This document shows, piece after piece, positions 11,608-20,107 of a DNA stretch of 40,696 nucleotides; within the stretch, counting starts at the first letter, position 1, and each line of letters opens with the position of its first letter. The DNA is from Phycisphaerales bacterium UBA2396 (lineage in GTDB: Bacteria; Planctomycetota; Phycisphaerae; Phycisphaerales; UBA1924). A program made the position numbers and the translations under genes. The DNA is taken from positions 1 through 40,696 of the forward strand of contig DDSG01000116.1 of the NCBI GenBank assembly GCA_002343325.1. The letters are read 5' to 3'. Under the pieces are notes generated by a model, which was not told the DNA's origin, ran no database searches, and was given only the letters and a program-made list of their open reading frames with translations.

Positions 11608-12582
11608 TCAGCCGCCCCGCAACGCGCACACGCCGCACCACGACGCGTGGTCCATCTGCGCAAAGTCCTGCGGGTTGATGATCATCGTGCGGGGCGAGTT
11701 GGGCGCCGCCTTGGGCTGGGCCCGCAGCTTGGAGAGGAATTCCGTCTGGAACTCCCGCTCGCGGGTCACGAACGCCGGGTTGTTCTGCGTGCTCAGGAAC
11801 TCGGTCCGAAGCAGCTTGTCGATCCGCTCGATCCGTGTCTCGGGGAAGGGGTGCGAAGAGAAGATCTCGGGCTGGCGTCCGGACGCCATCGCCTTCTGGA
11901 GGATTTCCATCACCTCTCGCTGGGCTTTGGGGTTGTAGTTCACGCGGGCCATGTAGCGCATGCCGAGCTTGTCCGCCTCGCTCTCCTGATCCCGCCCGAA
12001 CTTGAGCAGGACCACGCCGCCCACCTGGTCCCCGATCGCCTGCACGTTCCCGCCGTACTCGCTCCCCGCGGCGCTCGCCGCCACCCCGACCAGGAGGCTC
12101 GATATGCCCGCGTCGGCCATCCGCTCGTTGATGTGGCGGGCCGTCACGTGTCCGACCTCATGCCCCAGCACCCCGGCGAGCTGCGCCTCTGAGGTCATCT
12201 GCTCCACCAGCCCCCTGGTGATGAAGATCTTTCCCCCGGGCAGCGCAAACGCGTTGATCACGTCCGAGTTCAGCAGCGTGAACTCCCAGGGCATCGACGG
12301 AAAGTCCGCCTCGGTCTTTGCCGCCAGCGACATCCCGACCCGCGTCACATACGCCTGCAGGTCCGCCGACGCGACCTTCCCGCCAAACTCGGCCGTGAAC
12401 TTCGGCGACTCGGACGTCCCCAGCGCGATCTCCTCCTCACGCCCCAGCAGGTTGAACTGGGTGCGACCGGTCGCCGGGTTCACGCTGCACGCCTGCAGCA
12501 GCCCGCCGGCCAGCCCCGCACAAGCACCGAGAACACCCATCATGAGGAACGCACGAGCCCCGGAACCACGCCGACTTGCCAT
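11608..12582 (-). CDS. M48-family zinc metalloprotease, lipoprotein
   Basis: A 324-residue periplasmic metallopeptidase of the M48 family (BepA/LoiP-like), which in other bacteria degrades or repairs misfolded envelope proteins. HEVGHVTARH (about residues 140-149) gives the HExxH zinc site. ESEADKLG (about 198-205) supplies the third ligand, Glu, in the ExxxD pattern. The N-terminus has a signal with lipobox LLQAC, followed by SVNPATGRTQFNLL, a common start of mature M48 lipoproteins. I chose the ATG at 12582 because GGAGA lies about 7 nt upstream; an ATG six codons earlier lacks this. The tail ends in WCGVC, an unexpected CxxC (see findings). It converges with smc, with only 16 nt between the two stop codons. 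The TPR domain of BepA is absent. Confidence 0.9.
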   Translation of the reverse strand: MASRRGSGARAFLMMGVLGACAGLAGGLLQACSVNPATGRTQFNLLGREEEIALGTSESPKFTAEFGGKVASADLQAYVTRVGMSLAAKTEADFPSMPWEFTLLNSDVINAFALPGGKIFITRGLVEQMTSEAQLAGVLGHEVGHVTARHINERMADAGISSLLVGVAASAAGSEYGGNVQAIGDQVGGVVLLKFGRDQESEADKLGMRYMARVNYNPKAQREVMEILQKAMASGRQPEIFSSHPFPETRIERIDKLLRTEFLSTQNNPAFVTREREFQTEFLSKLRAQPKAAPNSPRTMIINPQDFAQMDHASWCGVCALRGG

Positions 12583-12703
12583 TCGAGTTCTCCATCCCAC
12601 GGGTGCAGACCACCCGAACGCGCCCCAGATCCAGCCCCAAACGCCCCGGACCCTCCCGGCTTGCCCCGGGCCCGCCGGGCGATACCATTCGGCTCAATCC
12701 GCT

Positions 12704-12774
12704 TGGGGATTGGTGTAACGGTAGCACGACTGACTCTGACTCAGTTAGTCTAGGTTCGAATCCTAGATCCCCAG
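12704..12774 (+). tRNA. tRNA-Gln (anticodon CUG)
   Basis: A 71-nt cloverleaf. The acceptor stem pairs TGGGGAT with ATCCCCA, followed by discriminator G. There is a short D-arm (GTGTAACGGTAGCAC) and an anticodon stem ACTGA/TCAGT around loop CTCTGAC. The T-arm is CTAGG/CCTAG with TTCGAAT. Anticodon CTG reads CAG (Gln). The CCA end is not encoded. A hairpin followed by a T-run lies 18 nt downstream and probably terminates the transcript. Confidence 0.96.
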
Positions 12775-12791
12775 TTGTCCGTATCGATCGC

Positions 12792-12825
12792 ACGCCGACC
12801 CTCACCGGTCGGCGTCATCGTTTTT
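12792..12825 (+). terminator. Rho-independent terminator of tRNA-Gln, overlapping the opposite gene's 3' end
   Basis: A perfect 9-bp stem ACGCCGACC / GGTCGGCGT with a 6-nt loop is followed by CATCG and five T. It serves plus-strand transcription from the tRNA. The stem and T-run extend into the last codons of the minus-strand hydrolase gene (stop at 12802-12804). There is no T-run in the other orientation, so it is probably one-directional. Confidence 0.75.
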
Positions 12826-14307
12826 CGGCCCGCCCTTCGCGCCAAGCCACGCGAACGCCTCGGGCAGCGACCGCCCCACCATCATCGTGTGCCCATAGTC
12901 ATCAAGCCGCCTGAACTCCACGGGCAGGCCCGCCTCCTTCGCCTCCGATGCCGCCCGTTCGAACCGCTCGATCGAGAAGAGCGGATCGAGCTCGGCCCCG
13001 ATCACCAGCACCGGCGGCAACGCCTTCGCACGCCCGAACCCCCCGCCGCCAGCAAGACACACCACACCCGCCACACGATCGGCACGTGACGCCGCGAGCC
13101 CCGAGACCGCCCCCGCGCCCATCGAGTGCCCGATCAGGTAGACGCGCGTCGTGTCGATCTCGTAGTCCGCCGACAGATCCTCGACGATCCGATCGAACGC
13201 CCGGCCGCTCGACCCCGAATACGTCAGCGGGCTGGCGACGATCCACCCCTGCTTCTGCGCGAGCTCCTTGATCGAGCCCGCTCCGTACCCCTCAAAGAAC
13301 ATGTTCTCATCGCCCCCCGCGCCGTGGTACGCCAGCAACAGCGGCCGCGGTCCCTTCGGCATCCCCTCGGGCACAAACACCCGGCACGGCACGTCCGAAT
13401 CGTTCACCCGCACCACGCGCCAGTGATCGCCCACCCGGCCCGCGTACGGATTTCTCCCCTCACGAACCTCGCGAACCTCCGCCTCCACCGCTCGGGCCAA
13501 CCCTCTCAACCCTCCAAGAAACTGCGCCGACGCCGTGCCCGACGCCTGATCCGTCAGCAGCTTTGCTCGGGCTCTGGCGGTCGCCGCCGCCCGCTCGACC
13601 ACGCCCGCCCCTGCCTGTTCGAGCGCCGCCAGCGCCGACCGCCCCACATCCCCCACCGATGCTTCCGCGATCGAAATCCTCGACTTCTCGATCGCCCAGC
13701 CATCGCCCGCCAACGCCACCGCGTAGTCGCCGGGCTCTTCGAACGCGATGGGAACAACCGCCCGCTCAACCCCCGCTCCCCCCGCGGGTGCGGCCAGCAC
13801 CACCCGGCTCGACCACGCCTCCGTGCCGTTGGGCCGCCGCAGCACGAGCCGAGCCTCACCTCCGGGCCCATCGATCGCAAACAACGGCTCGATCTCGACA
13901 TTCGCCGCGTCACGATTCCCCGGATGAATCACCGCCGCCGCGGGAGTCACCCGCACACTCTCCGCCGCCAGCAGCGCCGCCGTCGGAGCAAGACCCTCGA
14001 GCTCCCGCACCATCTCGCCCAGCGCCTTCACCGCGTTATTGAATCGCCCGCTGAAAAACGACAAACTGGCCTGATCGAAGACTCGATTCATCGCCGCGAC
14101 GCGCTCACCACGCGGCGGCGTCTTCGCCCAGGCCCGCTCCAAACGCAGATACGCCAGCCCCAGATCCGCCCGTGTCGCCGCCGCGAAGCGAACTCGCTCT
14201 TTCGCAGGTTCGGCCACGACACTCGGCGCCGCGGGAGTCTCCGCCCCCGGCTGAACCGACGCCACCCCGGCCATTCCCGCCACCACAATCACCATCATCG
14301 GGCTCAT
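12802..14307 (-). CDS. Secreted alpha/beta-hydrolase (esterase or depolymerase-like)
   Basis: A 501-residue protein with a short signal peptide (MMVIVVAGMAGVASV, probable cleavage before the Pro/Ala-rich segment). The first 280 or so residues form an uncharacterised Ala-rich domain. The C-terminal part is an alpha/beta-hydrolase: PLLLAYHGAGGDENMF gives the oxyanion-hole region. GHSMGAG (Ser about 395) is the nucleophile elbow, VIGAELDPLFS is the likely acid loop, and DYGHTMM carries the catalytic His (about 473). The pattern resembles polyhydroxybutyrate-depolymerase/feruloyl-esterase-type enzymes; the substrate is unknown. The start at 14307 overlaps the ispE stop by 4 nt (ATGA), indicating translational coupling. 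Coupling an exported hydrolase to an isoprenoid enzyme has no obvious metabolic logic. Confidence 0.8.
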   Translation of the reverse strand: MSPMMVIVVAGMAGVASVQPGAETPAAPSVVAEPAKERVRFAAATRADLGLAYLRLERAWAKTPPRGERVAAMNRVFDQASLSFFSGRFNNAVKALGEMVRELEGLAPTAALLAAESVRVTPAAAVIHPGNRDAANVEIEPLFAIDGPGGEARLVLRRPNGTEAWSSRVVLAAPAGGAGVERAVVPIAFEEPGDYAVALAGDGWAIEKSRISIAEASVGDVGRSALAALEQAGAGVVERAAATARARAKLLTDQASGTASAQFLGGLRGLARAVEAEVREVREGRNPYAGRVGDHWRVVRVNDSDVPCRVFVPEGMPKGPRPLLLAYHGAGGDENMFFEGYGAGSIKELAQKQGWIVASPLTYSGSSGRAFDRIVEDLSADYEIDTTRVYLIGHSMGAGAVSGLAASRADRVAGVVCLAGGGGFGRAKALPPVLVIGAELDPLFSIERFERAASEAKEAGLPVEFRRLDDYGHTMMVGRSLPEAFAWLGAKGGPKNDDADR

Positions 14308-15260
14308 GCGTTCTCTCCCTCGCCGAGAAGTCGGCACATCACCGCAACACACCCCGCGAGCCGTGCATCACCGCCCGACCTTGCCCGCTCGATTCTGGTC
14401 AGCGTCATCGCGGGGTTATCCCCTGCAAACACCAGCATCGCACTCCCACTGCCCGTCAGCATGACCCGCGATCCGGAAGCTTCCTCCAGCGCACGCACCA
14501 CCCCCGCCAACGATGGAGCCACCTCCATCGCCGCCCCCTGCAGGTCGTTGAACAACTGCATCGGATCCAGAACACCCGACGACGCCAACGCACGCACACG
14601 CTCGCTCTCCGGCTCGGACTTTGCCACGCCCAACCGATCGAACGCCTTGTACACAGAAGGCGTCGGACACGCCACGGGCGGCACAACCGCGATCAATCGC
14701 CCCCCCACCGGCAGCGTCGGCGTCACCACCTCCCCGAATCCCTCGATCACCGCCGCCGGGCTCGGGCCAAGAAAGAACGGCACATCGCTCCCCAATCCCT
14801 TCGCCACCGAACGCAATGCCGCGTCATCGAGCTTCAGACCGTGCGCCTTGCACACCCCCCGCATGGTCGCGGCGGCATCGCTTGACCCGCCGCCCATCCC
14901 CGCCCCGACCGGGACCCGCTTCGACACGAGCACCTTCACGGGAAGCTCTCGACCAACCAGCGACTCCAACGCTCGATGCGCTCGGGCCGACAGATCGCTC
15001 GTCGCCGGCCAATCGATCGGCGTCGGCTTGGGCGCCTCCGCGTCCCACACCACCCGATACTCGCTGGGCATGCCCGCCGGCCTCGCGACCACCTCGACCC
15101 GGTCGTGCAGATCGATCATCGCCATCCACGACGCCAAGCGGTGATACCCCGCCAACGGATGCGGCCGCCCGCCCACCTCCGCCGGCTCCGCCGCCGCCAC
15201 CGACAACGCGAGGTTGATCTTCGCGTACGCCCGGACCACGATGCTCTGAGGATCCGACAT
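14304..15260 (-). CDS. ispE: 4-diphosphocytidyl-2-C-methyl-D-erythritol kinase
   Basis: GHMP kinase of the MEP pathway, phosphorylating the 2-OH of CDP-methylerythritol on the way to isoprenoids. The 318-residue protein has AYAKINLALS at residues 11-20 (conserved Lys14) and the GHMP ATP loop VPVGAGMGGGSSDAAA (117-132, with the catalytic Asp in SSD). A C-terminal VMLTGSGSAMLVF is the third GHMP motif. An insertion is visible near residues 25-45 (AEPAEVGGRPHPLAGYHRL), in the loop that usually reads RRxDGYHxL. TACGAT lies 8 nt upstream of the ATG on the minus strand, so the mRNA may be nearly leaderless. It is first in a two-gene unit with the hydrolase and divergent from the Nif3-family gene. 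Confidence 0.93.
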   Translation of the reverse strand: MSDPQSIVVRAYAKINLALSVAAAEPAEVGGRPHPLAGYHRLASWMAMIDLHDRVEVVARPAGMPSEYRVVWDAEAPKPTPIDWPATSDLSARAHRALESLVGRELPVKVLVSKRVPVGAGMGGGSSDAAATMRGVCKAHGLKLDDAALRSVAKGLGSDVPFFLGPSPAAVIEGFGEVVTPTLPVGGRLIAVVPPVACPTPSVYKAFDRLGVAKSEPESERVRALASSGVLDPMQLFNDLQGAAMEVAPSLAGVVRALEEASGSRVMLTGSGSAMLVFAGDNPAMTLTRIERARSGGDARLAGCVAVMCRLLGEGENA

Positions 15261-15268
15261 CCCGCGTC

Positions 15269-15274
15269 ATCGTA
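15269..15274 (-). promoter_or_regulatory. -10-like hexamer 8 nt before ispE
   Basis: TACGAT on the minus strand matches TATAAT at 4 of 6 positions and sits 8 nt before the ispE ATG. No convincing -35 is visible. If used, transcription would begin at or next to the start codon. Confidence 0.3.
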
Positions 15275-15289
15275 CACGGACGCCGCGTG

Positions 15290-15295
15290 TAGAAT
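15290..15295 (+). promoter_or_regulatory. -10 hexamer and ribosome-binding site of the Nif3-family gene
   Basis: TAGAAT (5 of 6 matches to TATAAT) lies 18 nt before the ATG at 15314, with GGGAGG at 15304-15309 as a strong ribosome-binding site. No good -35 was found 17 nt upstream. Confidence 0.35.
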
Positions 15296-15313
15296 CGGAC
15301 AAAGGGAGGCCTC

Positions 15314-16453
15314 ATGCTGGTCAAAGATCTTGTCGCCGCCATGGAGCGTATCGCACCGCTCGAGCACGCCGAGACCTGGGACAAGGTCGGCCTCCTCGTC
15401 GGGTCGGCCTCCAGGGAACTCCGCGGCCCGGTGCTCCTCACCATCGACCTGACCGAGCGCGTCCTCGCCGAGGCCGAGCGAAAGAAAGCCGGCGCGGTCA
15501 TCGCCTACCACCCCCCGATCTTCGACCCCCTGACCCGCGTCACCGACGCCTCCGCCCAGCAGCGCATCGTGCTCAAGTCCATCGAACTGGGGCTCGCGAT
15601 CTACTCCCCGCACACCGCGCTCGACGCCGTCCCGGGCGGCATCTGCGATTGGATCTGCGAAGGGCTCAGCGGGGGCTCCCCGGGCAAGATCCACGGCGAC
15701 TGCCGCGCTCTTGTGCCCCATCCCAGCCGCGAACCGACCCAGGAAGTCAAGCTCGTCACCTTCCTCCCCTCGGACAAGGTCGATCACGTGCGAAATGCCC
15801 TGGCGACCGCCGGCGCGGGCATCATCGGCAACTACCAGGTCTGCTCCTTCAGCACGCCCGGCACGGGGACCTTCCTCCCGCTCGAAGGCGCCAGCCCGAC
15901 AGTCGGCAAGCCCGGGACGTTGGAACACGCCGCCGAACTCCGGCTTGAGATGGTCTGCTCCAGGCTCGCACTGCCCCTCGCCCTCCAGACCCTCCGCCGA
16001 TTCCACCCCTACGAAGAGCCCGCCATCGACGTCTACGCCCTCGAACCCAAGCCGCAACGCGAATTCGGCCCGGGCCGCCGGCTTGTGCTTGATCGCCCCG
16101 CCCCCGTCCGGGAACTCGCCCAGCGCCTCAAGACCTTCCTCAAGACCACCAGCGTGCGCCTCGCCCAGGTCGAAGGTGCCGGCCTCATCAAGACCATCGG
16201 TGTCTGCCCCGGCTCCGGGGGCGACTTCGTCTCCGTCGCCCGCCAGGAAGGCTGCGAGGCGTACGTCACCGGCGAACTCTCCCACCACAAGGTTCTCGCC
16301 GCCCTCCACACGGGCATGTCCGTCATTCTGGGGGAGCACACAGGCACCGAACGCGGGTATCTCCCCCGGCTCGCCCTTCGCCTTCGGGAACTCCTGCCGG
16401 GCTTGCCCATCGAGCACGCCGAGACCGACCGCGATCCGCTCGAACCCGTCTGA
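15314..16453 (+). CDS. Nif3-like dinuclear metal center protein
   Basis: A 379-residue member of the NIF3/YbgI/YqfO family: conserved cytoplasmic proteins with a two-metal site and uncertain function, sometimes labelled GTP cyclohydrolase I type 2. The N-terminus (MLVKDLVAAMERIAPLEHAETWDKVGLLVG) is diagnostic. Metal-ligand candidates are His in AYHPPIFDP and SPHTALDA in the N-terminal half, and GEHTGTERG near the C-terminus after YVTGELSHHKVLAA. The length, longer than the minimal 250-residue form, indicates the version with an inserted PII-like middle domain (about residues 140-245). A GGGAGG ribosome-binding site supports the start. It is followed by folC on the same strand after 74 nt, where a separate promoter is likely. 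Confidence 0.9.
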   Translation: MLVKDLVAAMERIAPLEHAETWDKVGLLVGSASRELRGPVLLTIDLTERVLAEAERKKAGAVIAYHPPIFDPLTRVTDASAQQRIVLKSIELGLAIYSPHTALDAVPGGICDWICEGLSGGSPGKIHGDCRALVPHPSREPTQEVKLVTFLPSDKVDHVRNALATAGAGIIGNYQVCSFSTPGTGTFLPLEGASPTVGKPGTLEHAAELRLEMVCSRLALPLALQTLRRFHPYEEPAIDVYALEPKPQREFGPGRRLVLDRPAPVRELAQRLKTFLKTTSVRLAQVEGAGLIKTIGVCPGSGGDFVSVARQEGCEAYVTGELSHHKVLAALHTGMSVILGEHTGTERGYLPRLALRLRELLPGLPIEHAETDRDPLEPV

Positions 16454-16489
16454 CCGTTTCGCCCCTCCGCCTCTCGCACCGAGATCCCC

Positions 16490-16518
16490 TTGGGCACGCC
16501 ATGGTCGCTCGCTACACT
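16490..16518 (+). promoter_or_regulatory. Candidate promoter of folC
   Basis: TTGGGC (16490-16495) and TACACT (16513-16518) are exactly 17 nt apart. The predicted start site is about 16525, only a few bases before the folC ATG at 16528. No Shine-Dalgarno sequence is present, which agrees with a leaderless transcript. Confidence 0.45.
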
Positions 16519-16527
16519 TGACCCGGC

Positions 16528-17949
16528 ATGTCCAAGCCCTCTCCGGACCCAAGACCGACCACCAAGCGGCCCGTGGTCGTGCACCCCTCGCCCACCAGGC
16601 TCGGCTTCGACGAAGCCTGCGCCTTCCTCAACGCACGCACCGACGTCGAAAAGCTCCGACCCACCCAGGTGCCCGGCGGCACGCTGCGGCTCGACCGCAT
16701 GCACGCCCTGATGGCCGCCCTCGATCATCCTGAAAGCCAGACCAAACTCGTCCACGTTGCAGGCTCCAAGGGCAAAGGCTCCGTCTGCGAGATGGTCACC
16801 GCCGCACTCACCGGCGCGGGGTACGCCACCGGCCTCTACACCAGCCCGCACCTCGTCGACATCCGTGAACGCATCCGCGTCGGCAGTTCGATCATCTCCA
16901 AAGAAGACTTCGGCGCCGCCGTTTCTGACGTCGCCGCCGCTCTGCCCGCCGTCGAACGAAAGCACGGTCCGGCCACTTACTTCGAAGTGCTCACCGCCTC
17001 CGCCTTCATCTACTTCGCAGCTCAGGCCGTCGACGTCGCCGTCATCGAGGTCGGGCTCGGGGGTCGTCTTGACTCCACGAACGTCATCACGCCGGACGTC
17101 GCCGCCGTCGCCGCCATCCAGCTCGAACATACCCAGATCCTCGGGAACACACTCGAACTCATCGCCCGCGAGAAAGCCGGGATCTTCAAGCCCGGGGTCC
17201 GCGTCATCACGATCCCCCAGGCCCCCGAAGTCATGAACGCCTTCCGAGAGGTTGCCTCCACTGTCGGATGCCAGCTTTCTGTCGTCGGCGAGGACATCGA
17301 GTTCACCTCCCGCTTCGAATCAAGCCCCGAGCTCGGACCCCATCACAAGGTCTGCCTCTACACCCCGCGCAGCTCATTCGAGCATCTCCCCGTTCCGCTC
17401 AAGGGCGAGCACCAGGCCTACAACTGCGGCCTTGCACTGGCGATCCTCGACGCCCTACGCGAGCGCGGGGTCGTCCTGAGCGAGCTGGGCGTCGCACGCG
17501 GGCTCGCCACCGCCAACAACCCCGGGCGACTCGAACTCATCCACGCCAGCCCGCGGATCATGATCGACGGCGCCCACACCCACGACTCGATCCACGCCCT
17601 GCTCCGATCCATCGGCTCGCACCTCAAGTACGACAACCTCATCGTCGTCTTCGGCTGTTCGAGCGACAAGAACATCCCCGAAATGCTCGCCAAGCTCGCC
17701 CAGGGCGCGGACAAGATCGTCTTCACCAAGGCCGAGGGTTCCTCCCGCGCCGCCGAGCCCAGGGATCTTCAGCGCAAGTTCGCCGAGATCAGCGGCAAGC
17801 AAACCCAGATCGGCGCCACCGTCCGCGATGCCATCAACATCGCCCACAAAGCCGCCCAGCGCGACGACCTCATTATGATCACCGGGTCGTTCTTCATCGC
17901 GGGCGAGGCCAAGAGGCTCTTCCTCGAAAAGGCCGCGAAGAAAGCCTGA
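16528..17949 (+). CDS. folC: Folylpolyglutamate synthase / dihydrofolate synthase
   Basis: Mur-ligase-fold enzyme that adds glutamate to (dihydro)pteroate or folate in the cytoplasm. In the 473-residue protein the P-loop is VAGSKGKGSV (about 78-86), followed by TGLYTSPHLVDIRERI, the characteristic folate/omega-loop region. VAVIEVGLGGRLDSTN is the second conserved block, and HTQILGNTLELIAREKAGI the third. The C-terminal domain has MIDGAHTHDSI in place of the usual DGAHNP, then VVFGCSSDKN (usually DKD). The N-terminal 25 residues are a basic, proline-rich extension. The HT-for-HNP change is a small deviation at a conserved site. There is no ribosome-binding site before the ATG; see the promoter at 16490-16518. 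The gene converges on the GH15 hydrolase gene with 6 nt between the stop codons. Confidence 0.9.
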   Translation: MSKPSPDPRPTTKRPVVVHPSPTRLGFDEACAFLNARTDVEKLRPTQVPGGTLRLDRMHALMAALDHPESQTKLVHVAGSKGKGSVCEMVTAALTGAGYATGLYTSPHLVDIRERIRVGSSIISKEDFGAAVSDVAAALPAVERKHGPATYFEVLTASAFIYFAAQAVDVAVIEVGLGGRLDSTNVITPDVAAVAAIQLEHTQILGNTLELIAREKAGIFKPGVRVITIPQAPEVMNAFREVASTVGCQLSVVGEDIEFTSRFESSPELGPHHKVCLYTPRSSFEHLPVPLKGEHQAYNCGLALAILDALRERGVVLSELGVARGLATANNPGRLELIHASPRIMIDGAHTHDSIHALLRSIGSHLKYDNLIVVFGCSSDKNIPEMLAKLAQGADKIVFTKAEGSSRAAEPRDLQRKFAEISGKQTQIGATVRDAINIAHKAAQRDDLIMITGSFFIAGEAKRLFLEKAAKKA

Positions 17950-17955
17950 ACTTGC

Positions 17956-19986
17956 TCATCCGGGCAGGCCCACCTCGGGCGCCAGCAGCGTCGTGGACGA
18001 TCGCTTCCCACCCCCCAGCCCGCGACGCAGCGCCTCGTGCTTGTTCAGAAACTCCACGACCGCGATCACGAACGTCGCATGGCTCCACGTCAGCGGGCTG
18101 ACCGAGATCGGATCGCCCGTGTAGGGGTGGTACTGCTCCGCCAGAACGCCCGAATCGTGCGCGCGATACGTCGCCCAGTTGATCAGCTCCATCGCGGGGG
18201 CCAGATCCTCCAGCGTCGTCGCGGCCTCGATCAGGTACTGCGCCTGCCACAGCGTGCAGATAATCCACGGATTGCCGGGCGCGACGTCGGTTCGCTCTCG
18301 CTCGATCTGGTGGTAGTAGTCGCGCTCGTAACGAGCGAGACCTCCCACCGCCGTGCGCACGCTGAGGCGTTCGCGCAGTTGCGTCATCTCGCTGCGGACC
18401 CGGGGGTCGGTCGGCTCAAGCGCTCCAAAGGCAAAGAGCGCGAAGTTTGCCGAGTCCGCCGTCATGTCGAGCCGATACCCGCCGCCCTCCGTGGGGATCG
18501 CCATGCGAGCGAACCGCTCGGCCTCCCCGTTCCACAGGTGCTTCTTCAGGGCCGACCGCATCCGCAACGCTCCCTCGCGGAAGGCGACCTCGCGGTCTTC
18601 CTCCCCGAAGTCCCTGGCGAACTCGGCAGCCGCCAGCAGCGCACCGATCGTCGCCGCGACCGTAAAGGTGTGGACGCCACGCCGCTCCTCCCACAAGTCC
18701 CACGACTGATGGGGCAGCCCGTTCGCGTCGCGGTACGACAGCATCCACTCCGCGGGCTTGACCACCAGCGAGTTGTAGAGAGGCTTGACGAACTCGACAT
18801 CCCGGAAGGCCTCGAAGTGCCGCCGCAACGCCCACAGCACCAGCGCCGTCTCGTCCTGCTGGATCGGCAGCACCTTCTGCCCCTGCAGCATCCATGGGTG
18901 CCAACTGCTGGCGAGCTTGCCTTCGGGCGTGTACTTGTGCAGGAAGTACCCCTCGTCCTGGATGATCCTGGCGCAGTACCGGAAGAACGATCGCGACAGC
19001 TCGCTCTGACCCGTCAGGATCAGCGCGTACGCGACCATCGCGCCATCCCGCGGCCAGCAGTACGAGTAGTGATCCCCCGCGAACTGCTGAATGTCCGAAT
19101 CGTTCGCCGCGATGATCGCCCCGCCATTGTCGATCTGCGTCCGCATCACCAGCGCGCTGCGGTAGAACAGATCCCGCACCCGCTCGGGCAGGATCCCGAT
19201 ATCCAGAGGCTCCTTCGTCGCCCAGAGGCGCCAATACGCCTCGGTGCGGCTCAGCATCCGCGGCGCACCCTTCTGCTGCACGCGCGTGTTGCGGGCCTTG
19301 ACTTCCTGATAGCTCCGCCCCGCCACGAGCCACGCGTGGAACGACGCCTCGCCCCCCGCCGGGACATCAAGGTTGATTCCCACCGTCGCGTCGACCGACC
19401 CCTGGCTGATGGCATTGCGTCCGAGTTGGCCGTCTTCGGCGTCGCGCCAGGTTCCCTCCGCCCCGCCCAGCCGCTTCGTCCCGATCGCCCAGCTATCCAG
19501 CCCGCACTTGTTCGGATCGCAGGCGTTAAAGAGGAAGTAGATGTCGTCCTTGTACAGCACAAGGCTCGCGCTCGCGGGGTCGTAGTTCGCCGTGTCGCCC
19601 ACCGGCACCCCGCGGATCGACAAATCCCAGTGGAAGAAGACGCGCACGTCCCGTGGGCGACCCGTCAGGTCGCGCACGTTCACCACGCGGAAGTACACCG
19701 GCTCGTGAAAGTCCACCGCGTCCTCGCAGCGGATCTCGAGCCCCAGTTCCTCATTGACCAGCCGAACGTCGGTCACCAGCGTGTCGTGCTTGTACCGCAG
19801 TTCACGCTTCCACGACGGGTCCTCGATCCACGCCATGCGCCCGTCGGCCCAGACGCCGAATCGCTGCACGGCCCCCTCGGTGTGGTTGTACCACCCCACG
19901 TGCGGGTAATAAATGTCTCTCACCCGGTACAGGTGGTCGAACGTGATCAGCAGGTCGCCGTTGCCGACGGGGATATCGCGTGGCAT
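17956..19986 (-). CDS. GH15-family glycoside hydrolase (glucoamylase-like)
   Basis: A 676-residue cytoplasmic protein without a signal peptide. The N-terminal 270 residues are a beta-sandwich domain that starts RDIPVGNGDLLITFDHLYRVRDIYYPHVG, typical of bacterial and archaeal glucoamylase-type GH15 enzymes. The rest is an (alpha/alpha)6 barrel, with YCWPRDGAMVAYAL (subsite residues W and RD), QSWDLWEERRG (catalytic Glu, about residue 425-430) and LAEQYHPYTGDPISVSPLTWSHA (second catalytic Glu region, about 613). The family hydrolyses alpha-glucosides such as glycogen-derived oligosaccharides, isomaltose or trehalose; which one cannot be read here. I chose the ATG at 19986, with AGAGGA upstream, over a TTG eight codons earlier. 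No glycogen genes are adjacent. A GH15 trehalase is an alternative reading. Confidence 0.87.
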   Translation of the reverse strand: MPRDIPVGNGDLLITFDHLYRVRDIYYPHVGWYNHTEGAVQRFGVWADGRMAWIEDPSWKRELRYKHDTLVTDVRLVNEELGLEIRCEDAVDFHEPVYFRVVNVRDLTGRPRDVRVFFHWDLSIRGVPVGDTANYDPASASLVLYKDDIYFLFNACDPNKCGLDSWAIGTKRLGGAEGTWRDAEDGQLGRNAISQGSVDATVGINLDVPAGGEASFHAWLVAGRSYQEVKARNTRVQQKGAPRMLSRTEAYWRLWATKEPLDIGILPERVRDLFYRSALVMRTQIDNGGAIIAANDSDIQQFAGDHYSYCWPRDGAMVAYALILTGQSELSRSFFRYCARIIQDEGYFLHKYTPEGKLASSWHPWMLQGQKVLPIQQDETALVLWALRRHFEAFRDVEFVKPLYNSLVVKPAEWMLSYRDANGLPHQSWDLWEERRGVHTFTVAATIGALLAAAEFARDFGEEDREVAFREGALRMRSALKKHLWNGEAERFARMAIPTEGGGYRLDMTADSANFALFAFGALEPTDPRVRSEMTQLRERLSVRTAVGGLARYERDYYHQIERERTDVAPGNPWIICTLWQAQYLIEAATTLEDLAPAMELINWATYRAHDSGVLAEQYHPYTGDPISVSPLTWSHATFVIAVVEFLNKHEALRRGLGGGKRSSTTLLAPEVGLPG

Positions 19987-20107
19987 GGGGGGCCGATTCC
20001 TCTGGCTCAACGCGCAGAATCCGCGCCATCGCGGCCCACTCTGCGCAGCCGCACACCATATCGGCCTTGCGGCGGTCGTGCGCCACCGTCGTCACTGATT
20101 TCGAGGC

